Virus record (IMG/VR): IMGVR_UViG_3300020190_000428
Coordinates: 1-20,885 of that record
Direction: 5' to 3' (one strand)
Length of the DNA: 20,885 bases
From: a virus
The translations under genes were made by a program, and so were the position numbers. A model generated the notes under the pieces. The model was not told the DNA's origin, did no database searches, and worked only from the letters and a program-made list of their open reading frames with translations. The number at the start of each line of letters is the position of its first letter. The stretch's first letter is position 1. Below, in pieces: positions 14,385 to 20,743 of the stretch.

Positions 14385-16034
14385 TTAACGTGTTCGATAA
14401 TTTATACTAAAACCAGGCGCATCCGAGGGACTTCCCATGATTCCGTTAAATATTCTTTTGACGAGTGTATTAGTTTTTACTAATTCTCCGTCGGGCGTGC
14501 CCGACGCGGTGCGTCCTATATTAAAATTTCTAGCATTCAATTCTAGAAAATCTGTAGACTCATCAATATCATAACCTGTGTTTACTGGTGTGCCATGAAT
14601 AACACCATCTATGGAATTATTATAAGATGACGGTGGAATTGCAGTAAAATTTGTTGCATCAGATGGCAACTCAGCGTACGCATCATATATTCTGTTATGT
14701 TGTAAAAAGAATCCCGATTTTTTGAATCCAAAATAACCAAAAAACGTATTAAATTGTGAAAAATTGTTTGCTCCTGTTAAGGATTGAAAATTTGTAGTTG
14801 GATTAATTGCAGGTATTGGTATTTTTGATAAATTTGATTCACCAAATAAAGCTGTTTGATTGTTAGGCCTAGTTAATAAATCTGTCAAAATTTGAGATGT
14901 ATATGTAAATAAGAATCTAATATGTGTAGCTGTACCTGTGTGTGTAGTATACATTTTTACCTTCCACAACTTTAATTTTAAAGGACCAGAAACAGCCGAA
15001 CTATTTTCGTACGTACTAATAGGACACGATAATAACAATGCGTTATTACTATCTACAAAATGACCATCAACTATACCAAGTGTAGAAGTTGACGTAGCAG
15101 GTCTATACATTACATGAGCAAATCTATCAACAGGGCCGAGTCCATAAGTTTGTATATTTGGTGAAAGTCGACAACGTGTATGTCTAGTTCCAGCAATATA
15201 ACTTGAAATAAAAGTGTAATTATTATTTTGTTGTGTAAAATATTTAGTTGGTCCTCCCACATTATTTATCACAATTACACTCACACCTGCTGTGTTACTA
15301 TCACCATACGTATTTACTACTGTAGAAGTATCAATGCCGGTGGCTTTCACAGAACCAGATCCACATCCAATTGCACCACCTCCGCCACCTCCGCCACCTC
15401 CGCCGCTACCTGTATACGCATTAAAAAAACTAGATGTAAACGCGTTGCTTGTACCATCGATTAAACTAATTTTTGTACTAATATTTGGTCTTTTAAATGA
15501 TTGTGTATGTTGAACACCTATATTAGTATATCCACTACCACCAGGTGGAGATGGATTATTTGTTTTTTTTATGACAATTTTAGAACTAGTAGCCTCAAAA
15601 ATGTATTTAAAGTATTTATAACCGTCAGTACTGTTTATAACACTAGACGAATCGAATCTAGTAATAATAAATCCTCTATTAGATATATCACTACCAACAA
15701 TTTTAAAACTAGCACTTAAAAATTGACCTTGATAAAATTCACTAACTTTTATCGGATTTGATCTAATTACGAATCTGTCTGTGCCTACTAGTAAAAGATT
15801 TGGATCATCATCATTAATTAATTTACCACCACGTGCTTTGCTATCAATAACAGCCGCACCAATATTTGGTGTAAGAGAACTTGTATTACCAATATTTTTT
15901 GTTATAAATTGTCTAAATCCAGAAGAAGAAATGGCAGAGTTTGATGATATTCCCGAATTGTAACGATTCATCAATTTGTTTAAATCACTGAATCGTATCG
16001 GATTGCCAGAAGATGAAAGTACGTTGACAGGCAT
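14385..16034 (-). CDS. Putative tail fibre/adhesin with oligoglycine hinge
   Basis: A 549-residue protein, probably virion-exposed. The N-terminus (VLSSSGNPIRFSDLNKLMNRYNSG) looks like a phage fibre or collar attachment segment. Residues about 75-190 form a beta-rich domain (LLVGTDRFVIRSNPIKVSEFYQGQFLSASF). At about 211-222 is a run of ten glycines followed by AIGCGSG, a likely flexible hinge. The C-terminal two thirds form a second beta-rich region (YGLGPVDRFAHVMYRP; LKLKLWKVKMYTTH; HIRFLFTYTS), perhaps a receptor-binding or carbohydrate-binding head. No enzyme motif is seen. It lies between the 410-residue fibre and the S74 fibre, with 30-40-base gaps. Assignment to a fibre role is by context and composition. 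Confidence 0.72.
   Translation of the reverse strand: MPVNVLSSSGNPIRFSDLNKLMNRYNSGISSNSAISSSGFRQFITKNIGNTSSLTPNIGAAVIDSKARGGKLINDDDPNLLLVGTDRFVIRSNPIKVSEFYQGQFLSASFKIVGSDISNRGFIITRFDSSSVINSTDGYKYFKYIFEATSSKIVIKKTNNPSPPGGSGYTNIGVQHTQSFKRPNISTKISLIDGTSNAFTSSFFNAYTGSGGGGGGGGGGAIGCGSGSVKATGIDTSTVVNTYGDSNTAGVSVIVINNVGGPTKYFTQQNNNYTFISSYIAGTRHTRCRLSPNIQTYGLGPVDRFAHVMYRPATSTSTLGIVDGHFVDSNNALLLSCPISTYENSSAVSGPLKLKLWKVKMYTTHTGTATHIRFLFTYTSQILTDLLTRPNNQTALFGESNLSKIPIPAINPTTNFQSLTGANNFSQFNTFFGYFGFKKSGFFLQHNRIYDAYAELPSDATNFTAIPPSSYNNSIDGVIHGTPVNTGYDIDESTDFLELNARNFNIGRTASGTPDGELVKTNTLVKRIFNGIMGSPSDAPGFSINYRTR
15376..15402. repeat. Three tandem 9-bp GGN-codon repeats in the Gly hinge
   Basis: Three perfect copies of CCACCTCCG on the plus strand, encoding most of the ten-glycine run of the 549-residue protein. 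Gain or loss of units would change the hinge length by three residues without a frameshift. Confidence 0.85.
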
Positions 16035-16066
16035 ATTATTTAATAATTAAATAAGTTACTCATTTT

Positions 16067-17299
16067 TTATTTTTTAGCATATGCTTTTAACAGTAAATAA
16101 ACACTACGTACTCCAACCGTCAAAATTGTAAATGTAGATTTAAACGATAAAGTAGCACCTGTATTAAATGTAGATGTAACAATTCCTTCGTGTTTCCAAA
16201 CACCCGCTGTGTTATCATCACTATTTGCTAGATTAAATACTTGAGTTGAATTTCCGGTACCTTGTGTAGAAGATATCGGTAAACTAGTACCATCGCCATA
16301 TTGTAATTCAGCACTAATAGTACCACCTGCATTATTAGTTAAATTTGTAATACATTCCAATGAAAATTCTTCCCATTTAGTGTATCCAGACGGCATAGTT
16401 ATAGTAACTGGCGATGTAGTAAAGGTTGAAGAGCTTACCGTTGTTAAATCTGCCGAAAATCTACCAAATACAGGAACTTTGTCATAATAACTAGCGGTTT
16501 TTGCATTTGTCGCAAAACTCGCAGATTTTGCATTTGTCGCAAAACTTGATGTACCATTAAACGAACCTTGTAAAATGGCACCATCAAATAAAATATATGA
16601 AGCTGTATAAGCATTATTTGCATTATCGGATGTAATAGCATTATTAGCGGTTGTAGCGGAATCAGCATTTAAAGCAAAATCAGCATAACTTGAACTAATT
16701 GCGGTAAAAGAAAAACTTGAAGTTAGTGTTTTTATAGAAAAACTTGCGGTGCCATTTGGTGTACCAGAATAAACCAAGAAAGACGATGTGTCAGCATTTA
16801 TAGCAGTTGTTTCACAAAACAATGTGGTATTTGATATCAATGCGTGACTTGCTGAGATTGACCTTCTACTCACAGAACCTGTACCTTTTAAACTACCAGT
16901 AATATTTGCAGCAGTTAATCTGTTTGTTACAGTAACGTTGTATATTGTAGCTGATCCGGTAATATTTACATTATTAAAGTTTGTTATTGTATTATTAAAA
17001 GAGGTAGTATCAGGAAGGTTTATACTGTTTAAAACTCTTAAATCGTGAAATGTACCTCTGTTAGTAACATGTATTTTACTAGCAGAAATTAAATTGTTAC
17101 CTGACGACGGAAAAAGTGTCAGTTGTGAGGATTGTATATCCGTTGAAATTTTATCCTTTAAACTTTGAAAAGAAACATTTTTTGTAGTGGACGTGGGTTG
17201 TACATCTTGAATTACTAATAGATCCACATTTGAAATCTGATTAGAATTAAGACTTACCAATTCATCAATACGTTTACCTTTGTTGGATAATACTGCCAT
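16067..17299 (-). CDS. Putative tail fibre protein with TASYA/SASFA repeats
   Basis: A 410-residue virion protein. The N-terminal segment (GKRIDELVSLNSNQISNVDL, then LVIQDVQPTSTTKNVSFQSL) is a typical attachment domain that recurs in related form at the start of the S74 fibre. Residues about 85-290 are Ser/Thr/Asn/Ala-rich with short-period repeats (NITGSATIYNVTVTNRLTAA; ATNAKSASFATNAKTASYY), suggesting a trimeric beta-helical or coiled shaft. The C-terminal ~115 residues look like a compact beta domain (FSLECITNLTNNAGGTISAE; TLSFKSTFTILTVGVRSVYL) and could be the tip. There is no chaperone domain, so folding may need another protein. It starts 22 bases after phoH, behind a promoter-like element. 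Confidence 0.75.
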   Translation of the reverse strand: MAVLSNKGKRIDELVSLNSNQISNVDLLVIQDVQPTSTTKNVSFQSLKDKISTDIQSSQLTLFPSSGNNLISASKIHVTNRGTFHDLRVLNSINLPDTTSFNNTITNFNNVNITGSATIYNVTVTNRLTAANITGSLKGTGSVSRRSISASHALISNTTLFCETTAINADTSSFLVYSGTPNGTASFSIKTLTSSFSFTAISSSYADFALNADSATTANNAITSDNANNAYTASYILFDGAILQGSFNGTSSFATNAKSASFATNAKTASYYDKVPVFGRFSADLTTVSSSTFTTSPVTITMPSGYTKWEEFSLECITNLTNNAGGTISAELQYGDGTSLPISSTQGTGNSTQVFNLANSDDNTAGVWKHEGIVTSTFNTGATLSFKSTFTILTVGVRSVYLLLKAYAKK

Positions 17300-17305
17300 A
17301 TGTTA

Positions 17306-17315
17306 TATAAATAAC
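17306..17315 (-). promoter_or_regulatory. Promoter-like element before the 410-residue fibre gene
   Basis: The coding strand reads GTTATTTATA, matching 8 of 10 bases of the recurring element, six bases before the ATG at 17299. It overlaps the AATAACTA/TAGTTATT hairpin (17310-17330) that covers the phoH stop codon. Inference. Confidence 0.4.
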
Positions 17316-17330
17316 TATAAGTTAGTTATT
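17310..17330 (-). terminator. Weak AU-rich hairpin at the end of phoH
   Basis: A perfect eight-pair inverted repeat AATAACTA / TAGTTATT with a five-base loop, spanning the phoH stop codon. It is low in GC and has only a short U-rich run after it, so it is at most a weak terminator or an mRNA end-stabilising hairpin. Confidence 0.35.
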
Positions 17331-18029
17331 ATTTTTAAGTTTTTTTAATATAAATTTAACCAGTTCACTTCTCACTATGTCTTCCTCTGTAAATTTAAAT
17401 ACAAAAATGCCATGATTTCGACTTTCTTCATCATCAAATGATGTCATTATTGGTAAAAATCCACTCTTTCCATTAATATCACTTTGATCGGGATCTCCAC
17501 AAATAAACAATTTACTAAACTCACCAACACGTGTAATAAGAGTTATTAATTCTTTTTTAGTCATGTTTTGCGCTTCATCGGCTACAATACATTTAGCGTT
17601 CCAATTTAATCCTCTTAAAAAATTAACAGGAACACCTAAAATTCTTTCATCTTTTTTAAGTTTATCTATTTGAAATTTTGGTAAAAGTTCTTCAAGTTTA
17701 TCAACTAGTGGTTGTATATACGGACTCATTTTTTCGTCCATTTCACCTGGTAAAAATCCAAGTTTACTATCAGCACTTTCTACTGCACTGCGAACATATA
17801 TTAGCTCGCTAACTCGTTTATCATTTAATAGATTGAGTGAACAATAAACGGAAATAAACGTTTTTGAACTACCTGCTGGACCTGATAAAAAGACTAATTT
17901 TGTTTGTTTATTTTGTAATATATTGATTAATAGTTTCTGTTTCTCTGTAAAATCAACTTTACTGTTGATTGTCAGTGTTTCTTTTATTTTTTCGTTTTGA
18001 TGAACCTTTGGGCTTTTGTCTTTTTTCAT
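17322..18029 (-). CDS. phoH: PhoH-family P-loop ATPase
   Basis: A 235-residue PhoH-like protein, a common gene of aquatic T4-like phages. PhoH proteins are P-loop NTPases related to the helicase-like module of PhoH2; their role in phages is unsettled. The conserved core starts at about residue 28 (TEKQKLLINIL). Walker A is GPAGSSKT at 50-57, where most relatives have T-G instead of S-S. The family block YVRSAVESADSKLGFLPGEM is at 78-97 and includes YIQPLVDKL nearby. Walker B is CIVADEAQN at 147-155, and the GDPDQ motif is at 178-182. The ATG at 18029 overlaps the upstream gene by 71 bases. No later Met exists before the core, so the overlap appears real. It is short for the family but complete. 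Confidence 0.93.
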   Translation of the reverse strand: MKKDKSPKVHQNEKIKETLTINSKVDFTEKQKLLINILQNKQTKLVFLSGPAGSSKTFISVYCSLNLLNDKRVSELIYVRSAVESADSKLGFLPGEMDEKMSPYIQPLVDKLEELLPKFQIDKLKKDERILGVPVNFLRGLNWNAKCIVADEAQNMTKKELITLITRVGEFSKLFICGDPDQSDINGKSGFLPIMTSFDDEESRNHGIFVFKFTEEDIVRSELVKFILKKLKNNN

Positions 18030-18339
18030 TTGTATTTTTGTTATTTAATAAAAGTTCCAAATCCTTAACATGTTTACATTTTTCATATTGTTCACTGTCA
18101 ATATAGTATTTGTAAATATTGTTTAGATTTTCCATAAACGTTTCAGATTGTAAGGTAATAATAAAATCTGAATCCTTAAAATTAAAGACTTCTACAACAC
18201 TTAGATCGTTTTGTATAGCATGTTCAATGCTATCAGTAACTTGATTAGTAAGTAAATTTTTGTTTTGTATAATAAATTGTTCTAACTCATCAAACTCCGA
18301 TGGTAACAGTTGCGTAACGTACATTTTTACTTTCGCCAT
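17959..18339 (-). CDS. Hypothetical protein overlapping phoH, UVR-like helix-hairpin
   Basis: A 126-residue protein from MAKVKMYVTQLLPSEFDELE. An ATG two codons earlier (18345) is rejected because it would overlap the promoter-like element, and MA- starts are common here. Residues 15-75 look mixed alpha/beta (QVTDSIEHAIQNDLSVVEVF; FIITLQSETF). Residues about 75-97 (YIDSEQYEKCKHVKDLELLL) resemble the UVR-type helical hairpin motif of UvrB/UvrC and related proteins. The last 25 residues are Lys/Arg/Asn-rich and probably disordered, and their coding DNA doubles as the phoH 5' end. The tight overlap suggests a functional link to PhoH, but function is unknown. Confidence 0.78.
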   Translation of the reverse strand: MAKVKMYVTQLLPSEFDELEQFIIQNKNLLTNQVTDSIEHAIQNDLSVVEVFNFKDSDFIITLQSETFMENLNNIYKYYIDSEQYEKCKHVKDLELLLNNKNTNEKRQKPKGSSKRKNKRNTDNQQ

Positions 18340-18344
18340 ACTCA

Positions 18345-18354
18345 TATAAATATC
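18345..18354 (-). promoter_or_regulatory. Promoter-like GATATTTATA element before the phoH unit
   Basis: The coding strand reads GATATTTATA, matching 9 of 10 bases, five bases before the ATG at 18339. It lies between the 18377-18402 terminator and the gene, so it is the natural candidate for starting the phoH-fibre transcript. Inference. Confidence 0.45.
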
Positions 18355-18376
18355 AATAACAATAACAAAAACAAAA

Positions 18377-18402
18377 AAGACGCCAAAGTAATTTGGCGTC
18401 TT
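18377..18402 (-). terminator. Strong intrinsic terminator
   Basis: A perfect 11-pair stem AAGACGCCAAA / TTTGGCGTCTT with a four-base loop, followed on the minus strand by a U-rich run (TTTTGTTTTTG). It lies 20 bases after the stop of the 73-residue gene. It ends the unit containing the TIG-domain gene and the two small genes. Confidence 0.9.
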
Positions 18403-18421
18403 AGGTTTAATTTTTTTATTT

Positions 18422-18643
18422 TTACTTTTTTGTCTTAACAGTCTTTTTCTTTTCCGATTTTATCGGAGATTTGGGTGTTTGTACTGGATTGTTACTATCC
18501 AACTGTGCAATTCTAAATCTAGCGGTCGATCTCCAAGATTGTCTTGTACGTACCGATGCCATATCAAAAGATTTACCTTTTGAAATTAGTGTGTTTACCT
18601 CATCTACTGATGAAGCATTTTTAATTTGTTCTCTTAATCCCAT
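18422..18643 (-). CDS. Small basic hypothetical protein
   Basis: A 73-residue protein. Residues 1-50 look helical (GLREQIKNASSVDEVNTLIS; SWRSTARFRIAQLD). The C-terminal 20 residues are Lys/Pro/Thr-rich (TPKSPIKSEKKKTVKTKK) and probably disordered, so nucleic-acid or acidic-protein binding is possible. I do not recognise the family. It is 13 bases downstream of the next small gene and ends at a strong terminator, which supports its being a real last gene of a unit. Confidence 0.72.
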   Translation of the reverse strand: MGLREQIKNASSVDEVNTLISKGKSFDMASVRTRQSWRSTARFRIAQLDSNNPVQTPKSPIKSEKKKTVKTKK

Positions 18644-18656
18644 AACTTTATATTAA

Positions 18657-18860
18657 TTAATAATGTGATTTTGCATCAAACTTAGCAACCGTCAACTTTG
18701 TTCCATCCGGCCACCGTTGAATAATACGTTGCCAATGTGAAAGTTCTTCATTAGCATCCTTGATTGAATCATATTGAATATCTGATACCAAACGACCATT
18801 TCTCAATACAACATATTTTTCCCCGACATTTTCTTTTGTTACTTTTTTAGTTTTACTCAT
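18657..18860 (-). CDS. Small hypothetical protein
   Basis: A 67-residue protein from MSKTKKVTKENVGEKYVVLR. An upstream ATG at 18896 would add 12 hydrophobic residues not fitting the rest and run into a hairpin, so the inner start is preferred. After a basic start there are two short beta strands (KYVVLRNGRLVSDI), a helix (DANEELSHWQRIIQRW) and a final strand (PDGTKLTVAKFD). The compact beta-beta-alpha-beta layout suggests a small folded domain. Not identified; similar short proteins are common in aquatic phages. It is transcribed with the 73-residue gene. Confidence 0.72.
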   Translation of the reverse strand: MSKTKKVTKENVGEKYVVLRNGRLVSDIQYDSIKDANEELSHWQRIIQRWPDGTKLTVAKFDAKSHY

Positions 18861-18890
18861 TTTTATTTGAACTACAATTATAAAGTTACT

Positions 18891-18916
18891 AGACAAAAAC
18901 CTAAGTGTTTTTGTTT
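18891..18916 (-). terminator. Possible weak terminator hairpin
   Basis: ACAAAAAC (18893-18900) and GTTTTTGT (18907-18914) form a perfect eight-pair stem with a six-base loop, extendable by a G-U and an A-U pair. It sits between the TIG-domain gene and the 67-residue gene. It has no separate U-run, so activity is uncertain. Confidence 0.35.
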
Positions 18917-18965
18917 AAACTTCAGTAAAAACTATACACTACATTCCAACAGATACAAGAAAAAT

Positions 18966-19460
18966 CTAATCAATTGTATGTGTAATAGAACCATTACTAG
19001 TAGTTAGAGTAAAAGAAGTAATTATGTCTTGTTCATTAATCTTTTCAAATGAACCTTCAGTTGGCGTGTAAACTTGTACAGGTAAATTTGTACCATTATA
19101 ATTAATTGTAGTAGTACCGTACGTTAGATTAGAAGCATAAAGATAAACACAACCTCGAACTCCTGGATGTTCTACTACACCAACAACACTAGACGGTTCA
19201 GTTGGTATTCCTACAGTGTAGGCTATATCTGTAGTAAACTCACCTTCGGGTGAAACAACCTTAAAAAAGTCAGTACCTGAACAATTTGCTGGTAATTTAA
19301 ATTTTATTTCGCCGTATTGTTCAAAACACTTAAATTGAGTAATTTCGGTTGAACCGAAAAAAACTTGAATTTGATTAGAAATAAAATTTTCACCAGATAT
19401 GACAACTCCTTGTCCTACAGGACCAAGTTGTGGATAAACATTATTGATAATTGGTGCCAT
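18966..19460 (-). CDS. IPT/TIG-domain virion protein
   Basis: A 164-residue protein. Residues 2-82 match the IPT/TIG immunoglobulin-like fold: PIINNVYPQLGPVGQGVVIS, then GENFISNQIQVFFGS, then IKFKLPANCSG and FKVVSPEGEF. This is the usual order of P-x-x-G-G-x-V-x-I-x-G-x-N-F, strand, and P-x-x-x-x-G. A second beta-rich half follows (VVEHPGVRGCVYLYASNLTY; VQVYTPTEGSFEKI). Ig-like domains in phages usually decorate head or tail proteins and bind surface glycans weakly. There is no signal peptide. It faces the plus-strand glycosyltransferase gene across a 50-base divergent gap. It could be a decoration protein or a small adhesin. Confidence 0.82.
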   Translation of the reverse strand: MAPIINNVYPQLGPVGQGVVISGENFISNQIQVFFGSTEITQFKCFEQYGEIKFKLPANCSGTDFFKVVSPEGEFTTDIAYTVGIPTEPSSVVGVVEHPGVRGCVYLYASNLTYGTTTINYNGTNLPVQVYTPTEGSFEKINEQDIITSFTLTTSNGSITHTID

Positions 19461-19463
19461 GTT

Positions 19464-19473
19464 TATAAATATA
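19464..19473 (-). promoter_or_regulatory. Promoter-like TATATTTATA element before the TIG-domain gene
   Basis: An exact copy of the element, three bases before the ATG at 19460, in the divergent gap with the glycosyltransferase gene. On the opposite strand the same bases read TATAAATATA, which contains the T4 late-promoter octamer TATAAATA. They could therefore serve the plus-strand gene instead, or both genes. Confidence 0.45.
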
Positions 19474-19510
19474 AAAAATTAATTTAAATATAAAAATTCT
19501 ATATATATCC

Positions 19511-20128
19511 GTGAAAAATAATTTGTATCATATAGTAACTAGATACACAAGAAAAGATAAATTATTAAACGAAAAGCCACATGATTGGTTAGAAAATTGT
19601 TATAAAAGTATTACTAATTTAAACATAGATTTCAGATGGCATCTGATTGCACCATACGATAAAGATCAAGTAGATATATCTGGTTATAAAAATACTCAAT
19701 ATACACAATTTAAAGATCAAATAACAATGTGGAATATGTTTGATTTTTATTTTGATTCAGTTATACAGGAAGGACAGTGGTTTTATGCATTAGACGATGA
19801 CAATTTAATGCACCCTAATTTTAAATTGTTGGATTATGTTACCGAAGATGATACAAAAATGATTTTTTTCAGTCAAGAATATAACGAACAGTGCGATTTT
19901 AGATTTGCATGTGAAGAAAACATAATGATAAAAAAAATTGATATAGGTCAAATATGTTTTAAAACTGAAATAGTAAACGAACTTAGATTTTGGAATCTAT
20001 ACAGAGCAGACGGTTATTTTATAATGGAATTGAATTTAAGATCACAAGAGCGTGGTATAAAAAAACAAATACTTCCAGATATTGCATCCTATTACAACGC
20101 ACAACTTTGGATAAATAATAAAGTTTAA
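19511..20128 (+). CDS. Small GT-A-like glycosyltransferase
   Basis: A 205-residue protein, the only plus-strand gene seen. It starts with GTG; no in-frame ATG lies upstream. The N-terminus (NLYHIVTRYTRKDKLLNEKP) is a first strand and loop of a nucleotide-sugar-binding fold. WFYALDDDNLMHP at 90-102 contains the DDD form of the DxD metal and nucleotide-sugar motif. RADGYFIMEL at 165-174 is similar to the acceptor-side Asp loop of GT-A enzymes. It is short for GT2 but appears complete. It probably transfers a sugar to phage DNA, a virion protein or a host surface structure; the target cannot be told. Its stop overlaps the convergent 59-residue gene by four bases. It lies alone against the late-gene direction, which suggests later insertion. 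Confidence 0.75.
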   Translation: MKNNLYHIVTRYTRKDKLLNEKPHDWLENCYKSITNLNIDFRWHLIAPYDKDQVDISGYKNTQYTQFKDQITMWNMFDFYFDSVIQEGQWFYALDDDNLMHPNFKLLDYVTEDDTKMIFFSQEYNEQCDFRFACEENIMIKKIDIGQICFKTEIVNELRFWNLYRADGYFIMELNLRSQERGIKKQILPDIASYYNAQLWINNKV

Positions 20129-20304
20129 TTGTTTTTGTGTACGGATTCAGTCCAATATCTTCTATGTTTCTCCATCCAATCTATTAACGCCGTTTCAAAT
20201 CCAATATCGCGTCCAGCCTTTTCGCTTTCTATCCATTTATGGACCAAAATTTCGTTTTGCATATCAAGAAATTTTTGATACATTGACTTGGATTTTACTT
20301 CCAT
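20125..20304 (-). CDS. Small protein, 59 residues, convergent with the glycosyltransferase
   Basis: ATG at 20302-20304, TAA at 20125-20127. The product starts MEVKSKSMYQKFLDMQNEIL and continues VHKWIESEKAGRDIGFETAL, then IDWMEKHRRYWTESVHKNN. It is rich in Trp, Lys, Glu and Arg, predicted mostly helical, and well composed for a folded small protein. The KWIESEKAGRDIGFE stretch looks like a conserved motif, which supports coding, but I cannot name the family. A DNA-binding or adaptor role is possible. The 3' ends of this gene and the glycosyltransferase overlap by four bases, and a 17-base gap separates it from the upstream coiled-coil gene. Confidence 0.72.
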   Translation of the reverse strand: MEVKSKSMYQKFLDMQNEILVHKWIESEKAGRDIGFETALIDWMEKHRRYWTESVHKNN

Positions 20305-20321
20305 GTAACATATATAGTAAA

Positions 20322-20627
20322 TTATATATCTAAAATTTTATCTTTTGAAGCTTTATAGACTGCACTAGATGCTTTCTTTTTGTCTTTTAATTTGTTAATA
20401 ATTTGATTGTACTTTTCTTTTTGATCATCATTATCGGTTTCAGATCTTTTATCTTCAGCAGATTTAATTTGTTTATCAATTTCTTTTTGGATTTCGATTT
20501 CTACTTTTTGTTTATCAATTTCTACTCTTTTACGTGCATTACGTATTTCATCACTATCAATATTATCATCTTGTTCCGTCAACTGAATTTTTATTTTATT
20601 AATTATGCTAGTGATTTTACGTGTCAT
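20322..20627 (-). CDS. Coiled-coil hypothetical protein
   Basis: A 101-residue protein from MTRKITSIINKIKIQLTEQD. The longer frame from 20666 uses a TTG and would cover the promoter-like region, so the inner ATG is chosen. Residues 22-95 are almost entirely Lys, Glu, Asp, Gln and Ile (RVEIDKQKVEIEIQKEIDKQ; KYNQIINKLKDKKKASSAVY), so a long single helix or coiled coil is expected. There is no membrane segment or enzyme motif. Unknown function; a scaffolding or spacer role is possible. It is preceded by a promoter-like element and followed by the 59-residue gene. Confidence 0.7.
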   Translation of the reverse strand: MTRKITSIINKIKIQLTEQDDNIDSDEIRNARKRVEIDKQKVEIEIQKEIDKQIKSAEDKRSETDNDDQKEKYNQIINKLKDKKKASSAVYKASKDKILDI

Positions 20628-20630
20628 ATA

Positions 20631-20640
20631 AATAAATATT
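20631..20640 (-). promoter_or_regulatory. Promoter-like AATATTTATT element before the coiled-coil gene
   Basis: The coding strand reads AATATTTATT, matching 8 of 10 bases of the element, three bases before the ATG at 20627. It is the weakest member of the set. Confidence 0.33.
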
Positions 20641-20666
20641 ATAAATTTACGGTAATAACTTGACAA

Positions 20667-20743
20667 GTCAAAGGAATAGAACTTTTTTGGAACAGAATTG
20701 CCTGCTCCTTTACCACGCCCTACACACTAGCACCTATCAAAAA
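20667..20743 (-). other. Non-coding stretch with GC-richer hairpin
   Basis: No plausible start codon opens a frame here and the sequence is visibly richer in GC than its surroundings. On the minus strand, GGAGCAG (20708-20702) pairs with CTGTTCC (20695-20689) around a six-base loop, with seven pairs including one G-U. The plus-strand version has an A-C mismatch, which favours a minus-strand RNA. It could be the 3' end structure of the upstream partial gene or a small RNA. Confidence 0.4.

Noticed and set aside
15228-15963. Plus-strand open frames opposite the 549-residue protein, including a Pro-run product
   Set aside because: The Pro run is the antisense of the oligoglycine codons, and the frames have no independent support.
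9648-20640. Classical T4 late promoters TATAAATA for the minus-strand genes
   Set aside because: The octamer occurs near these starts but on the plus strand, pointing away from the genes; the coding strand shows the reverse complement. It is reported as a new element instead.
20682-20688. A-AAA-AAG slippery heptamer suggesting programmed frameshifting
   Set aside because: No gene is open through it in the required frame; the frame has no start codon and the -1 frame stops at once.
20667-20743. tRNA gene
   Set aside because: A D-loop-like GTGGTAAAGGAGC and a TTCTATT loop can be seen, but no 7-bp acceptor stem closes and the T-stem has a mismatch.
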